Shown here: piece after piece, positions 8,703-16,241 of the stretch | How positions within the stretch are numbered: position 1 is the stretch's first letter | Layout of the letters: each line of letters begins with the position of its first letter | Assembly: GCA_964618215.1 (NCBI GenBank) | Contig: CAZTZE010000016.1 | Location: 10,363-74,362, forward strand | Origin: CG2-30-58-95 sp964618215 | GTDB lineage: Bacteria; Chloroflexota; Anaerolineae; Anaerolineales; Villigracilaceae | Direction of reading: 5' to 3' | Length of the DNA stretch: 64,000 bases | Translations under genes and position numbers: made by a program | Notes under the pieces: generated by a model | Told to the model about the DNA's origin: nothing | The model's database searches: none | Seen by the model: the letters and a program-made list of their open reading frames with translations, nothing else

Positions 8703-10635
8703 TTTTTACTGGCACTTCCGGGCATTTCCAATACTCGCCGGGGTTCTCGCGCCGAACAGATGCAAACGCGGGCAGGATACCGCAGGCGTAACACTGTTCG
8801 CGGCAATCGACGCGGATTTCACCTTCCAGCGAGCGGCGGAAATCCTCGAATAGATATTTCTTGCGCACCGCGTCAGAGATGTGATCCCAGGGAAAGACCT
8901 CGTTCACACGGCGCGGGCGGTGGGTATAAAAAGCCGGGTCGAAGCCGTGTTCGGTGAAAGCCGCCAGCCAGGTGGCATAGCGGCGCTGTTCCTGCCAGGC
9001 GTCGAATTTGACGCCGTTCTTCCATGCGGTATAAATTACTTCCGCCATGCGCCGGTCGCCGCGTGAGAGCCAGGCTTCGAGCAGGGTATCTTCCGGCGGC
9101 GTCCACGACAGCTTGATATTTTTATGCGCAGCACCTACTCGGTCGCGCAATTCGCGCTTGAGCAAATCTTGCTTGGCGGCAATCTGCTCGACCGTATCGC
9201 ACGCCACCCATTGAAACGGGGTGTGCGGCTTTGGCACAAAGGTGCTGACCCCGGCGTGGACTTTGGCCCGTCCGCCCAGCGTTTTGCGCCCTTCGGCCAG
9301 CACCGCTTTGCACAGTTTGGCAATGGCGGCCACGTCTTCCAGCGTTTCGGAGGGATGCCCGATCATGAAATATAGTTTGATCGTCGTCCAGTTGCGGCGA
9401 TAAATTTCGCGCGCCGTTTCGAGAATTTGTTCATCCGTGATGGACTTGTTGATGATGCGCCGCATCCGCTCGGTGGCGGCTTCGGGGGCGAGCGTGAAGC
9501 CGGTGCCGCGCCGGTCGCGCAGGCGGTCCATTAAGTCCACCGAGACGGTTTCGATGCGCAGGGATGGCAGCGAGACAGAAAGTTTGCGGCCGGCGAAGCG
9601 TGCGCTGATCGCCGTCACCAGTTCGACAATACGCGTGTAATCGGAGGAGGACAGGCTGATGAGAGCCAGTTCCTCGAAGCCGGTGGATTGGATGGCCGCT
9701 TCGGCCGCGGCGACGACTTCGTCCACGCTTCTTTCGCGGACCGGGCGCGTGATCATGCCCGCCTGGCAGAATCTACACCCGCGCGTGCAGCCGCGCATGA
9801 TCTCGACTGCGACGCGGTTGTGGACCACCTCGATGTTAGGGACGATGAATTTTACCGGCGGAGGCGGCAGCCTGGCTGCCATGCGCTTGATGATGGTTTT
9901 GGATATATCTGGAATGGTTGGAATGACTCTGGCAAGAGTGCCATCTTCAAAATAAGTTGCTTCGTAGTAGCGAGGCACATAGACGCCGGGGATTTTAACC
10001 AACTCGCGGAGCAGCGTCGCCCGGTCGAAAGTCGAGCGTCGAACGTCATCTGCCTCGACGTTTGACCTTTGACCTTTGACGCGTTGGACAGTGTTGATAA
10101 TTTCGTGAATAACCTCTTCCCCTTCCCCGATCACGAACGCATCCATGAACGCGTGCATCGGTTCCGGGTTGAAGCAGGCATGACCTCCCGCGATGATAAG
10201 CGGGTGCGTGTCATTGCGTTCTCCGGTGCGCAGCGGAATACCGGCCAGGTCCAGAATATTCAGCGCATTTGTGTAGAGCGTCTCGTAGGGCAGCGAAAAG
10301 CCGAGGATGTCAAAGGCCGCCAAAGGGTGGTACGTTTCGAGCGAATATAGCGGGATGTCATTCGCCCGCAGCAGGTCTTCCATGTCTGTCCACGGAGCGT
10401 AGGCGCGTTCGGCCAGCGCATCCGGGCGTTGATTGATCTGGTCGTAAAGGATTTTTAACCCGAGGTTGGATATGCCGATGTCGTAAATATCGGGAAAAAT
10501 CAGGGCGACTTTGGTCTCAACCGTCGCCCAGTTTTTCAGCACCGCGTTAAGTTCACCGCCCACATAGCGGCCAGGTTTTTGCACCTTAAGAAGTATCCGC
10601 TCGAGGCGGGATTCGATCTGTTCTGGGGAAAGCAT
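8662..10635 (-). CDS. TIGR03960 family radical SAM protein
   Basis: A 657-aa radical SAM enzyme. The N-terminal part (residues 1-260) is the B12-binding-like region of the family; the radical SAM cluster motif CTRGCRFC carries Cys283, Cys287 and Cys290. A C-terminal Cys set (CREQCYACG near 620-630) may bind another metal site. Function in the family is unproven, although association with tRNA/rRNA modification and ribosomal protein operons is often noted. Two stretches look repeat-derived and in frame: QRSNVEADDVRRSTFDR (about 189-205, encoded by a GTCAAAGGTCAAAGG-type tract near 10028-10082) and RVGAAHKN (499-506). The last 12 residues come from an ACTG repeat. No clear RBS before the ATG. 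Confidence 0.9.
   Translation of the reverse strand: MLSPEQIESRLERILLKVQKPGRYVGGELNAVLKNWATVETKVALIFPDIYDIGISNLGLKILYDQINQRPDALAERAYAPWTDMEDLLRANDIPLYSLETYHPLAAFDILGFSLPYETLYTNALNILDLAGIPLRTGERNDTHPLIIAGGHACFNPEPMHAFMDAFVIGEGEEVIHEIINTVQRVKGQRSNVEADDVRRSTFDRATLLRELVKIPGVYVPRYYEATYFEDGTLARVIPTIPDISKTIIKRMAARLPPPPVKFIVPNIEVVHNRVAVEIMRGCTRGCRFCQAGMITRPVRERSVDEVVAAAEAAIQSTGFEELALISLSSSDYTRIVELVTAISARFAGRKLSVSLPSLRIETVSVDLMDRLRDRRGTGFTLAPEAATERMRRIINKSITDEQILETAREIYRRNWTTIKLYFMIGHPSETLEDVAAIAKLCKAVLAEGRKTLGGRAKVHAGVSTFVPKPHTPFQWVACDTVEQIAAKQDLLKRELRDRVGAAHKNIKLSWTPPEDTLLEAWLSRGDRRMAEVIYTAWKNGVKFDAWQEQRRYATWLAAFTEHGFDPAFYTHRPRRVNEVFPWDHISDAVRKKYLFEDFRRSLEGEIRVDCREQCYACGILPAFASVRRENPGEYWKCPEVPVKKVTSNQLSVVPGD
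9122..9147 (-). repeat. In-frame copy of the CCGAGTAGGTGCTGCGCA repeat
   Basis: On the minus strand CCGAGTAGGTGCTGCGCA plus TAAAAATA encodes RVGAAHKN inside the TIGR03960 protein. The same bases occur at 41600-41625, where they encode the N-terminus of the LysM-M23 protein, and without the A-rich end at several intergenic places. Confidence 0.7.
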
Positions 10636-10652
10636 GGAGGGACGATTCGAGA

Positions 10653-10877
10653 TTACAACTTATTCCAATCCTCAGGCGTGATCCCCACCTGGCGCAGAAT
10701 GGCACGCAGTAAACCGATGCCAATATCTTTGCCTTTATGTATTGGGATTGGAACGATCTGTTGTTTCGCCGGGTGAATCATTCGAACATGCCGTCCGCCG
10801 GGTATCGGGCCTTCGAAACCCAATTTTCGCAATTTGCGAATAATTTCTTCTGATTTATGCGGTGACAGTTTGGACAT
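10653..10877 (-). CDS. hicA: HicA-type toxin (mRNA interferase)
   Basis: A 74-aa double-stranded-RNA-binding-fold toxin. It starts MSKLSPHKSEEIIRKLRKLGF and has the HicA core GGRHVRMIHP, with His as the expected catalytic residue, and IPIHKGKDIGIGLLRAILRQ at the C-terminus. The ATG at 10877 is chosen from the family start; it overlaps the 3' end of hicB by 23 bp, so the antitoxin is made first and the toxin is coupled to it. HicA cleaves mRNA when free of HicB. Confidence 0.92.
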   Translation of the reverse strand: MSKLSPHKSEEIIRKLRKLGFEGPIPGGRHVRMIHPAKQQIVPIPIHKGKDIGIGLLRAILRQVGITPEDWNKL

Positions 10878-11127
10878 CACGTTCCTCGAATACGACGCCT
10901 TCGATGACGGGAATCTCCCACCCAAGTTGGAGCGCCAAGAGGATGTTGCCTTCGATCACCTCACGTAGATTCTGGCGTGCTTCTTCGAATGTCTCCCCCT
11001 GAGCATAGAAGCCATCCATACTTGGCACCAGCGCCACTATGATGCCATTCTCATCGCGTTCGTATTCAGCTTTTTTCAGCGCTGAATCCAAATATCGCGT
11101 CATGGCAAAGAATTTCACCTTGCTCAT
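10855..11127 (-). CDS. hicB: HicB-type antitoxin
   Basis: A 90-aa antitoxin with the HicB partially degraded RNase-H-like fold: YERDENGIIVALVPSMDGFYAQGETFEEARQNLREVIEG is the diagnostic stretch. The C-terminal part (IEGVVFEERDVQTVTA) is short and shows no obvious HTH or ribbon-helix-helix, so DNA binding may be weak or absent. RBS AGAGGAG lies before the ATG. It precedes and overlaps hicA; together they form a type II module. Confidence 0.9.
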   Translation of the reverse strand: MSKVKFFAMTRYLDSALKKAEYERDENGIIVALVPSMDGFYAQGETFEEARQNLREVIEGNILLALQLGWEIPVIEGVVFEERDVQTVTA

Positions 11128-11156
11128 TGCAAATACTCCTCTCTGCTTCTGTGAAA

Positions 11157-11185
11157 ATTATACCCGCAATTCGAATGCCTGATAA
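11157..11185 (-). promoter_or_regulatory. hicBA promoter
   Basis: On the minus strand TTATCA (11185-11180) and TATAAT (11162-11157) are spaced by 17 bp, about 30 bp before hicB. The spacer holds an imperfect dyad around TTCGAA that could be an operator. Confidence 0.55.
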
Positions 11186-11309
11186 GTCTGGAAGGTGGTT
11201 CTTTCGTGGGCTTCGTTTCTCCGCGGTTCAAATCCATGATCCTGCGACTACGCTCAAACAAGGAGACCAGAGAAGTCTGGCGCTGCTTATTACTGGCAAT
11301 AATTTCGGT

Positions 11310-11349
11310 AAAAAAGTCTCCCGCTTTCCTGACTTGAGGCGGGAGACTT
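11310..11349 (-). terminator. Intrinsic terminator of the 96-aa membrane protein gene
   Basis: AAGTCTCCCGC (11314-11324) and GCGGGAGACTT (11339-11349) form an 11-bp stem with a 14-nt loop; on the minus strand it is followed by six Ts. It lies 43 bp after the gene ending at 11392. Confidence 0.85.
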
Positions 11350-11391
11350 ATCCGGGATTACCGGTGTGCCGTTTTTTCGGGCGGCTTAGAA

Positions 11392-11682
11392 TTAATCTTC
11401 TTCTTTCTCTTCCTTCTTCGGTTTTTTCATGCCCCAAACCAGCATAGCCGCGCCGGCGCCGATGGCGAATGCGCCCAGGCCGCCGGGCGCCAGGAAGTAC
11501 ATCGCGGCTACTGCCAGCCCGGCGAAGCCGAGAAAGAGGGCAATCTGCAGTTGCCACGCCTGTTGGCCTTTGTGGAACATCTCCAGCACAAGCCAGCCGG
11601 CGCCCAGTCCAAAGACCAACATGCCGAGCAGTCGGAACAGAGAGCCAAAGAGATCTAGAATTTCATAGACAATTGTAGGCAT
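11392..11682 (-). CDS. Small membrane protein, 96 aa
   Basis: Unknown function. Three predicted membrane helices (about 10-30, 42-62, 66-86) and a strongly charged C-terminal tail (KKPKKEEKEED). A good RBS, AAGGAGG, lies 6 bases before the ATG and a strong terminator follows. The DUF456-type membrane gene lies 35 bp upstream in the same direction, so the two are probably cotranscribed. Confidence 0.75.
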   Translation of the reverse strand: MPTIVYEILDLFGSLFRLLGMLVFGLGAGWLVLEMFHKGQQAWQLQIALFLGFAGLAVAAMYFLAPGGLGAFAIGAGAAMLVWGMKKPKKEEKEED

Positions 11683-11717
11683 AGTATCCTCCTTGCTGAA
11701 TTAAGAAACGGTTAGGC

Positions 11718-12206
11718 TCAGGCCCAGATCATCCACAGGCCTATCATTATTACCCCCATTATAAACCGAATCACGACCGCCCAACCGCAGCCCCAGGCCA
11801 TCCCGCGCACGGATTTCAGCGCCTCGCGCCAGTTCCTGCGGCGCATCCATTCGGCAGTGAAGAGGGCCAGCAGCGCGGCGACCAATCCACCGATGACCGG
11901 CAGGACGAAGTTGCCGGCAATGCCGAAAACCAGGGCTGCCCCGATCGAGACCCACGACGCGCCGCTCTGCCGCGCCTGTGCGCCCATCAGCAGGTTGTCA
12001 ACGAAAGAGCCGATTAGCATCAGAAGGGTGATGAGCGCGAACATCCACCAGCCCAGTGTGCTGAATCCGGCGGCGAGGCCGTAGCCCAAGGCGGCCACCC
12101 AGATGATTACCAAGCCAGGAACAACCGGCACGATCAGCCCGAACAGGCCAAACAGCATGAAGGTCAGGGTGATGACTTCGATGGAAATTTCGAGCCAGGC
12201 AGGCAT
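11718..12206 (-). CDS. DUF456-family membrane protein
   Basis: A 162-aa membrane protein with the DUF456 pattern: an N-terminal double helix (FMLFGLFGLIVPVVPGLVIIWVAALGYGL) and later Gly/Ala-rich helices (IGAALVFGIAGNFVLPVIGGLVAALLALF) around a glycine-zipper-like stretch. Family function unknown. Followed by the 96-aa membrane gene. A CAGT-type repeat lies upstream where its promoter should be. Confidence 0.75.
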   Translation of the reverse strand: MPAWLEISIEVITLTFMLFGLFGLIVPVVPGLVIIWVAALGYGLAAGFSTLGWWMFALITLLMLIGSFVDNLLMGAQARQSGASWVSIGAALVFGIAGNFVLPVIGGLVAALLALFTAEWMRRRNWREALKSVRGMAWGCGWAVVIRFIMGVIMIGLWMIWA

Positions 12207-12221
12207 TGTTATCTCCCAAAT

Positions 12222-12319
12222 TACCAGTGACCAGTGTTCAGTGTTCAGTTTTCAGTTTTCAGTGGCACTGGTCACTGGTAACTGGTTACTGAAAACTGAT
12301 CACTGTTGACTGATCACTG
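12222..12319. repeat. Dispersed CAGT/ACTG repeat between DUF456 gene and serS
   Basis: Variants of CAGTGACCAGTGTTCAGT and ACTGGTAACTGGTTACTG. It overlaps the 3' end of serS and supplies its last codons (LSVISQQ and stop). Confidence 0.7.
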
Positions 12320-13574
12320 AAAGGCCGCCCATCCAGGGGCGCAGGACTTCGGGTACGACCACCGAGCCATCTTTTTGCTGATAGTTCTCGAGCACGGTGA
12401 TCAACGTGCGCGGCATGCCCAACCCCGAACCGTTCAGCGTGTGGAGGAAGCGGGTTTTACCGCCATCCGCAGGGCGGTATTTGATGTTGGCACGGCGCGC
12501 CTGGAAATCGCCCACATTCGATACCGACGAGACCTCCAGCCATTCGCCACAGCCCGGTGCCCAGACCTCGAGATCGTAAGTCATGCGGGCGGCAAAGCCC
12601 AGGTCGCCGCTGCAGAGTTGCTTGACGCGGTAAGTCAGGCCGAGTTCGGCGCAGGTCTGCTCGGCATCCGCGCGCATTTTCTCCAACAGTCTTTCGGATT
12701 CTTCCGGTTTGCAGTAGATGTACATCTCGACCTTGTCGAACTGGTGGCCGCGCTTGATGCCGCGCACGTCCCGCCCGGCGCTCATCTTTTCGCGGCGGAA
12801 ACAGGGCGTGTAGGCCGTGTAATACAACGGCAACGCCGCTTCGTCGAGGATTTCGTCCATGTGCAGGCCGGTGAGCGGCACCTCAGCCGTCGGCACCAGC
12901 CACAGGTCTTCTTCCGCGTCGTGATAGAGATTATCAGCGAACTTGGGCAGCTGACCCGCGCCGAAGAGTGTGGCAGCCTTGACCATGAAAGGCAGGTATT
13001 TCTCGGTATAACCCTGGCGGGCGTGCAGGTCGAGCATCCAGGCGATCAGCGCCCGCTGCAAGCGCGCCCCGGCGCCATTCAGCACGTAGAAGCGCGAACC
13101 GGTGATCTTGACTCCCTGCTCGAAATCGAGGATGCCGAGCGCCGGGCCGAGATCCCAGTGCGCTTTCGGCTCGAAATCATATTCGGGGATTTGCCCGACC
13201 GACTTGAGCACAACGTTTTCGTTTTCGTCTTTGCCGATCGGCGTGCGCGGGTCGGGAATATTGGGGATGGCAGCCGCGACTGCCTGCAAATCCTCTTCGA
13301 CCTTGCGCAGTTGTTCGTCCAGGGCCGAAATCTTGTCCCCGACCAGGCGCATCGCCTCGATCTTGACCTGGCGCGCGGCAGCCTCTTTCATCTGCCCGAT
13401 TTCCTTCGAGACGGCGTTGCGCTCGGCCTTGAGCGCCTCGACCTCGTTCAGGATGGCGCGGCGATGGGCATCCAATTTCAGGATGGAATCAACCGGCGAG
13501 GTCTCCAATTGGCGGTCGTGCAGGGCTTTGCGGAGCAGGTCTGGATTTTCGCGAATCAGGTTGATGTCTAACAT
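12300..13574 (-). CDS. serS: Serine-tRNA ligase
   Basis: A 424-aa class II aminoacyl-tRNA synthetase that charges tRNA-Ser (and tRNA-Sec, relevant because the window carries a Sec-containing selD). The N-terminal coiled-coil arm (LDINLIRENPDLLRKAL ... NEVEALKAERNAVSKEIGQMK) precedes the catalytic domain with motif 2 (TPCFRREKMSAGRD) and motif 3 (NGSGLGMPRTLITVLENYQ). Start at ATG 13574 with AGAGG 5 bases upstream. Length is normal for the family; the last seven residues come from the adjoining repeat. Confidence 0.97.
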   Translation of the reverse strand: MLDINLIRENPDLLRKALHDRQLETSPVDSILKLDAHRRAILNEVEALKAERNAVSKEIGQMKEAAARQVKIEAMRLVGDKISALDEQLRKVEEDLQAVAAAIPNIPDPRTPIGKDENENVVLKSVGQIPEYDFEPKAHWDLGPALGILDFEQGVKITGSRFYVLNGAGARLQRALIAWMLDLHARQGYTEKYLPFMVKAATLFGAGQLPKFADNLYHDAEEDLWLVPTAEVPLTGLHMDEILDEAALPLYYTAYTPCFRREKMSAGRDVRGIKRGHQFDKVEMYIYCKPEESERLLEKMRADAEQTCAELGLTYRVKQLCSGDLGFAARMTYDLEVWAPGCGEWLEVSSVSNVGDFQARRANIKYRPADGGKTRFLHTLNGSGLGMPRTLITVLENYQQKDGSVVVPEVLRPWMGGLSVISQQ

Positions 13575-13626
13575 GTGCACCTCTGTTGAGATTACATCAC
13601 AAAAGGATCAAAATTACAGCTCCCCC

Positions 13627-14748
13627 TCATAGATAGTCGAGCACGTTCGAGCGGTTGACCAGGTGCACCTGGCTGCCAGAGTAGGCCGATGTGAACGCCG
13701 CCGGGACGCGCCATTTTTCGCTGCCCCATTTGCATTCGAAGCCGGTCAACTGCCCGCCTTCCTCTTCCAGGTAATCAATTTCCTTGCCGTCATAGGTCCG
13801 CCAGAAGTACAGGTTCGGGTGCCGCCGCTGGTTGTGAAGGAATTTCAGCCGCTCGCTGATGAAGAAATTTTCCCACAACATGCCCACGTCTTGGCGCAGT
13901 TCGAGAGGGTTGAAATTGTTAATCAGCGCGTTGCGCATGCCCAAGTCGTAAAAAAAGACCTTGCGCTGCTTGCCCAGTTCCTTGCGCAAGTTCCGGCTAT
14001 GGGGCGGCAGGTGGAAAATGACATAACCCTGTTCCAAAAGCGACAGGTAACGCGCCACAGTGGTTTTATCAATTCCCAGCATCGTGCCCAATTCGTTGTA
14101 CGAGACCTCGCTGCCGACCTGCAAGGCCAGCGCCTGAAGCAGGCGGCGCAGCAGGTCGGGGTTCTTCACGGACTGGAATTCCAGCACGTCCTTGTAGAGG
14201 TAACTCCGGCTGATTTCCAACAGGGCTTCCACGGGGTCATCGCTGGAGACTACTCCGGGATACATGCCAAAGCGCAGATGGTATTCCAGCGAGCGCTGTA
14301 ATTCCAGTGGCGTGCTTTGCGTCAGTAGTTCGCTGACCGATAGCGGGTACAGGTGGAACTCGATCTTGCGGCCGGTCAACGGTTCCGAGATGTCGTTGGA
14401 CAGGTCGAAGGAGGATGAGCCGCTTGCAATGACCTGGATCTGGGGGAAGTTGTCAACCAGCAGTTTGAGGGTCAGGCCGATATTTTTGACCCGCTGGGCC
14501 TCGTCAATCAGGATCAGGGTTTTGCTGCCAAGCAAGCGGCGCAGTTCGGTGGAAGTCTTGTTGCTCAACGCACTGCGGATGTCGGGCTCGTCACAATCGA
14601 GATACAGGCTGCCTGCGGGATATTTTTCCTGGAGTGCGTGGATGAGGGTCGTCTTTCCCACCTGCCGGGCGCCGTATAAAACGATGACCTTGCCCTTGTA
14701 AAGCGCCTGTTCGATGGCCGGTTGAATGGAGCGGAGATAGCGGGTCAT
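13627..14748 (-). CDS. DUF4143-type ATPase (AAA_14)
   Basis: A 373-aa P-loop ATPase. Walker A GARQVGKTT is near residues 25-33, Walker B ILIDEAQRV near 76-84, sensor segment VIASGSSSFDL, then PLSVSELL. A winged-helix stretch (NELGTMLGIDKTTVARYLSLLEQGYVIFHL) is followed by the DUF4143 nuclease-like domain, ending with GKEIDYLEEEGGQLTGFECKW. These ATPases are common in archaea and Chloroflexi, often patchily distributed; function unknown. RBS AGGAG lies within a repeated AATTAGGAG motif that also forms a palindrome upstream, which suggests autoregulation. Confidence 0.88.
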   Translation of the reverse strand: MTRYLRSIQPAIEQALYKGKVIVLYGARQVGKTTLIHALQEKYPAGSLYLDCDEPDIRSALSNKTSTELRRLLGSKTLILIDEAQRVKNIGLTLKLLVDNFPQIQVIASGSSSFDLSNDISEPLTGRKIEFHLYPLSVSELLTQSTPLELQRSLEYHLRFGMYPGVVSSDDPVEALLEISRSYLYKDVLEFQSVKNPDLLRRLLQALALQVGSEVSYNELGTMLGIDKTTVARYLSLLEQGYVIFHLPPHSRNLRKELGKQRKVFFYDLGMRNALINNFNPLELRQDVGMLWENFFISERLKFLHNQRRHPNLYFWRTYDGKEIDYLEEEGGQLTGFECKWGSEKWRVPAAFTSAYSGSQVHLVNRSNVLDYL

Positions 14749-14754
14749 ACGTTT

Positions 14755-14802
14755 CTCCTAAATTAGGGGGGATTGCTCTCCTAATTTACCATAAATTAGG
14801 AG
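14755..14802 (-). promoter_or_regulatory. Palindromic operator-like repeats upstream of the DUF4143 ATPase
   Basis: CTCCTAATTTA and TAAATTAGGAG (14778-14788 and 14792-14802) form a perfect 11-bp inverted repeat with 3-nt spacer. A third related site, CTCCTAAATTAGG (14755-14767), covers the ribosome-binding site. Binding of a protein here would block transcription or translation of the ATPase gene; the binder is unknown. Confidence 0.5.
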
Positions 14803-14846
14803 GATTGCATAGCTGCCGCGGTCATTAATTGCCAATGTTCGTATTG

Positions 14847-15485
14847 CTAATTATCCTGAACGATATGAATTATAGACTCACCCCCCATAAACTCCTCCGC
14901 CGTGGCGTGACCCGGCTGGCTGATGCCTTCGCGTTTGAGCACCTTCCATAGCGTCAACAGCAATATCCTGATATCCAGCCAAAAAGACCAGTGATCCACG
15001 TACCACACGTCCAGGCGGAATTTGTCCTCCCAGGTCAGGACGTTGCGTCCGTTGACTTGCGCCCAGCCGGTGATACCGGGCAGGGCATCGTGACGGCGCG
15101 CCTGCTCCGGCGAATAGCGTTCAAGATATTGCATCAGCAACGGGCGCGGCCCGACCAGGCTCATCTCGCCGCGCAGCACGTTGAAGAGTTCAGGCAACTC
15201 GTCCAGGCTGGTGGAACGGAGGAAACGACCGAGGGGCGTCAAACGCTCGGCGTCCGGCAGCCGGCTGCCGTCCGGGAAGTGCCGCTCGTTCATCGTCCGG
15301 AATTTATAGATGTAAAACGGCCTTCCCTTGTAGCCGGGTCTCTTTTGTGAAAACAGGATCGGCGTCCCATGAAAAATCCGGGCGAGCAGGATAATCAGCA
15401 GCAAAACCGGCGAGATGAGGATCAGGCCGAGGCTGGTCGCCAGCAAATCGAAGATGCGCTTGGAAGGCGGGATTCCGGAAGACAT
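14847..15485 (-). CDS. Sugar-phosphate transferase, polyisoprenyl-phosphate type (WcaJ/PglC-like)
   Basis: A 212-aa short-form bacterial sugar transferase that moves a sugar phosphate to an undecaprenyl-phosphate lipid, the first step of surface polysaccharide or glycan synthesis. One N-terminal re-entrant or membrane helix (about 8-30) is followed by FSQKRPGYKGRPFYIYKFRTM, the DELPEL active-site motif (about residues 98-103, Asp-Glu dyad), SLVGPRP and PGITGWAQVNGRN. Length fits the minimal PglC-like form. No glycan cluster surrounds it. TAGAAT lies exactly 6 bases before the ATG, which suggests a leaderless mRNA. Confidence 0.93.
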   Translation of the reverse strand: MSSGIPPSKRIFDLLATSLGLILISPVLLLIILLARIFHGTPILFSQKRPGYKGRPFYIYKFRTMNERHFPDGSRLPDAERLTPLGRFLRSTSLDELPELFNVLRGEMSLVGPRPLLMQYLERYSPEQARRHDALPGITGWAQVNGRNVLTWEDKFRLDVWYVDHWSFWLDIRILLLTLWKVLKREGISQPGHATAEEFMGGESIIHIVQDN

Positions 15486-15514
15486 GTAAACATTCTACCA
15501 AATCTTTGCCTATC

Positions 15515-15534
15515 TGGTAGCCTAAAGGCTACCA
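15515..15534. repeat. TGGTAGCC-TAAA-GGCTACCA palindrome
   Basis: A perfect 8-bp inverted repeat between divergent genes. Related palindromes occur at 44041-44056 and in frame at 47432-47452, so this is a dispersed repeat rather than a private operator. Confidence 0.55.
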
Positions 15535-15563
15535 TTGTGGTATATTCGAGTCAGAGGCGCATT

Positions 15564-16241
15564 ATGAACGAGCGAATTCTGATCATCGAAGACGATCCGG
15601 CGATCCTGAAGCTGCTGCAACGCGGCCTGATCTACGAAGGCTACCAGGTGGATATCGCCACTGACGGGCGGAGCGGGCTGAACCTGGCGCGCGACCGCCA
15701 CCCAGACCTGGTCATCCTGGACTGGATGCTGCCAGGCATGGATGGGCTGGAGGTCTGCCGGCGTTTGCGGACGGGCGGAAGCCTGCCCATCCTGATGCTG
15801 ACCGCCAAAGACACCATCCAGGACCGTGTGCAGGGGCTGGACGCCGGCGCGGATGATTACCTGGTCAAGCCGTTCAACCTGGATGAACTATTGGCGCGCA
15901 TACGCGCCCTGCTGCGCCGCACGCAGACGGAGCGCATCCAGGTCTATAAATTCGCCGACCTGACAATGGATACCAGCTCACGACAGGTGACGCGCGGCGA
16001 GCGGCTCATCCAGTTGACCGCCAAGGAACATGAACTCCTGGAACTGTTCCTGCGCCATCCTCGCCAGGTGCTGACGCGCGAAGTGATCTTCGATCGCGTT
16101 TGGGGGTATGACTTCGGCGGCGAGAGCAATGTATTGGAAGTTTATATTCGCTACCTGCGTCAAAAACTGGAAGCCGAAAACGAACCGCGCTTGATCTTTA
16201 CCGTGCGCGGCGTGGGCTACGTGTTGCGCGAAAACCCATAA
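15564..16241 (+). CDS. Response regulator, OmpR family
   Basis: A 225-aa regulator: receiver with EDD at 8-10, phospho-acceptor Asp near 52 in LVILDWMLPGMDG, LTAKD and YLVKPF; C-terminal winged helix (QLTAKEHELLELFLRHPRQVLTREVIFDRVW ... LRQKLE ... VRGVGYVLR). The ATG at 15564 is chosen because AGAGG precedes it and the receiver domain begins there. The sensor kinase gene starts right after its stop codon, so they form one operon. Divergent to the sugar transferase gene. Confidence 0.95.
   Translation: MNERILIIEDDPAILKLLQRGLIYEGYQVDIATDGRSGLNLARDRHPDLVILDWMLPGMDGLEVCRRLRTGGSLPILMLTAKDTIQDRVQGLDAGADDYLVKPFNLDELLARIRALLRRTQTERIQVYKFADLTMDTSSRQVTRGERLIQLTAKEHELLELFLRHPRQVLTREVIFDRVWGYDFGGESNVLEVYIRYLRQKLEAENEPRLIFTVRGVGYVLRENP

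Noticed and set aside
11224..11260. GGTTCAAATCC tRNA-like T-arm
   Set aside because: No matching acceptor, D arm or anticodon stem around it.
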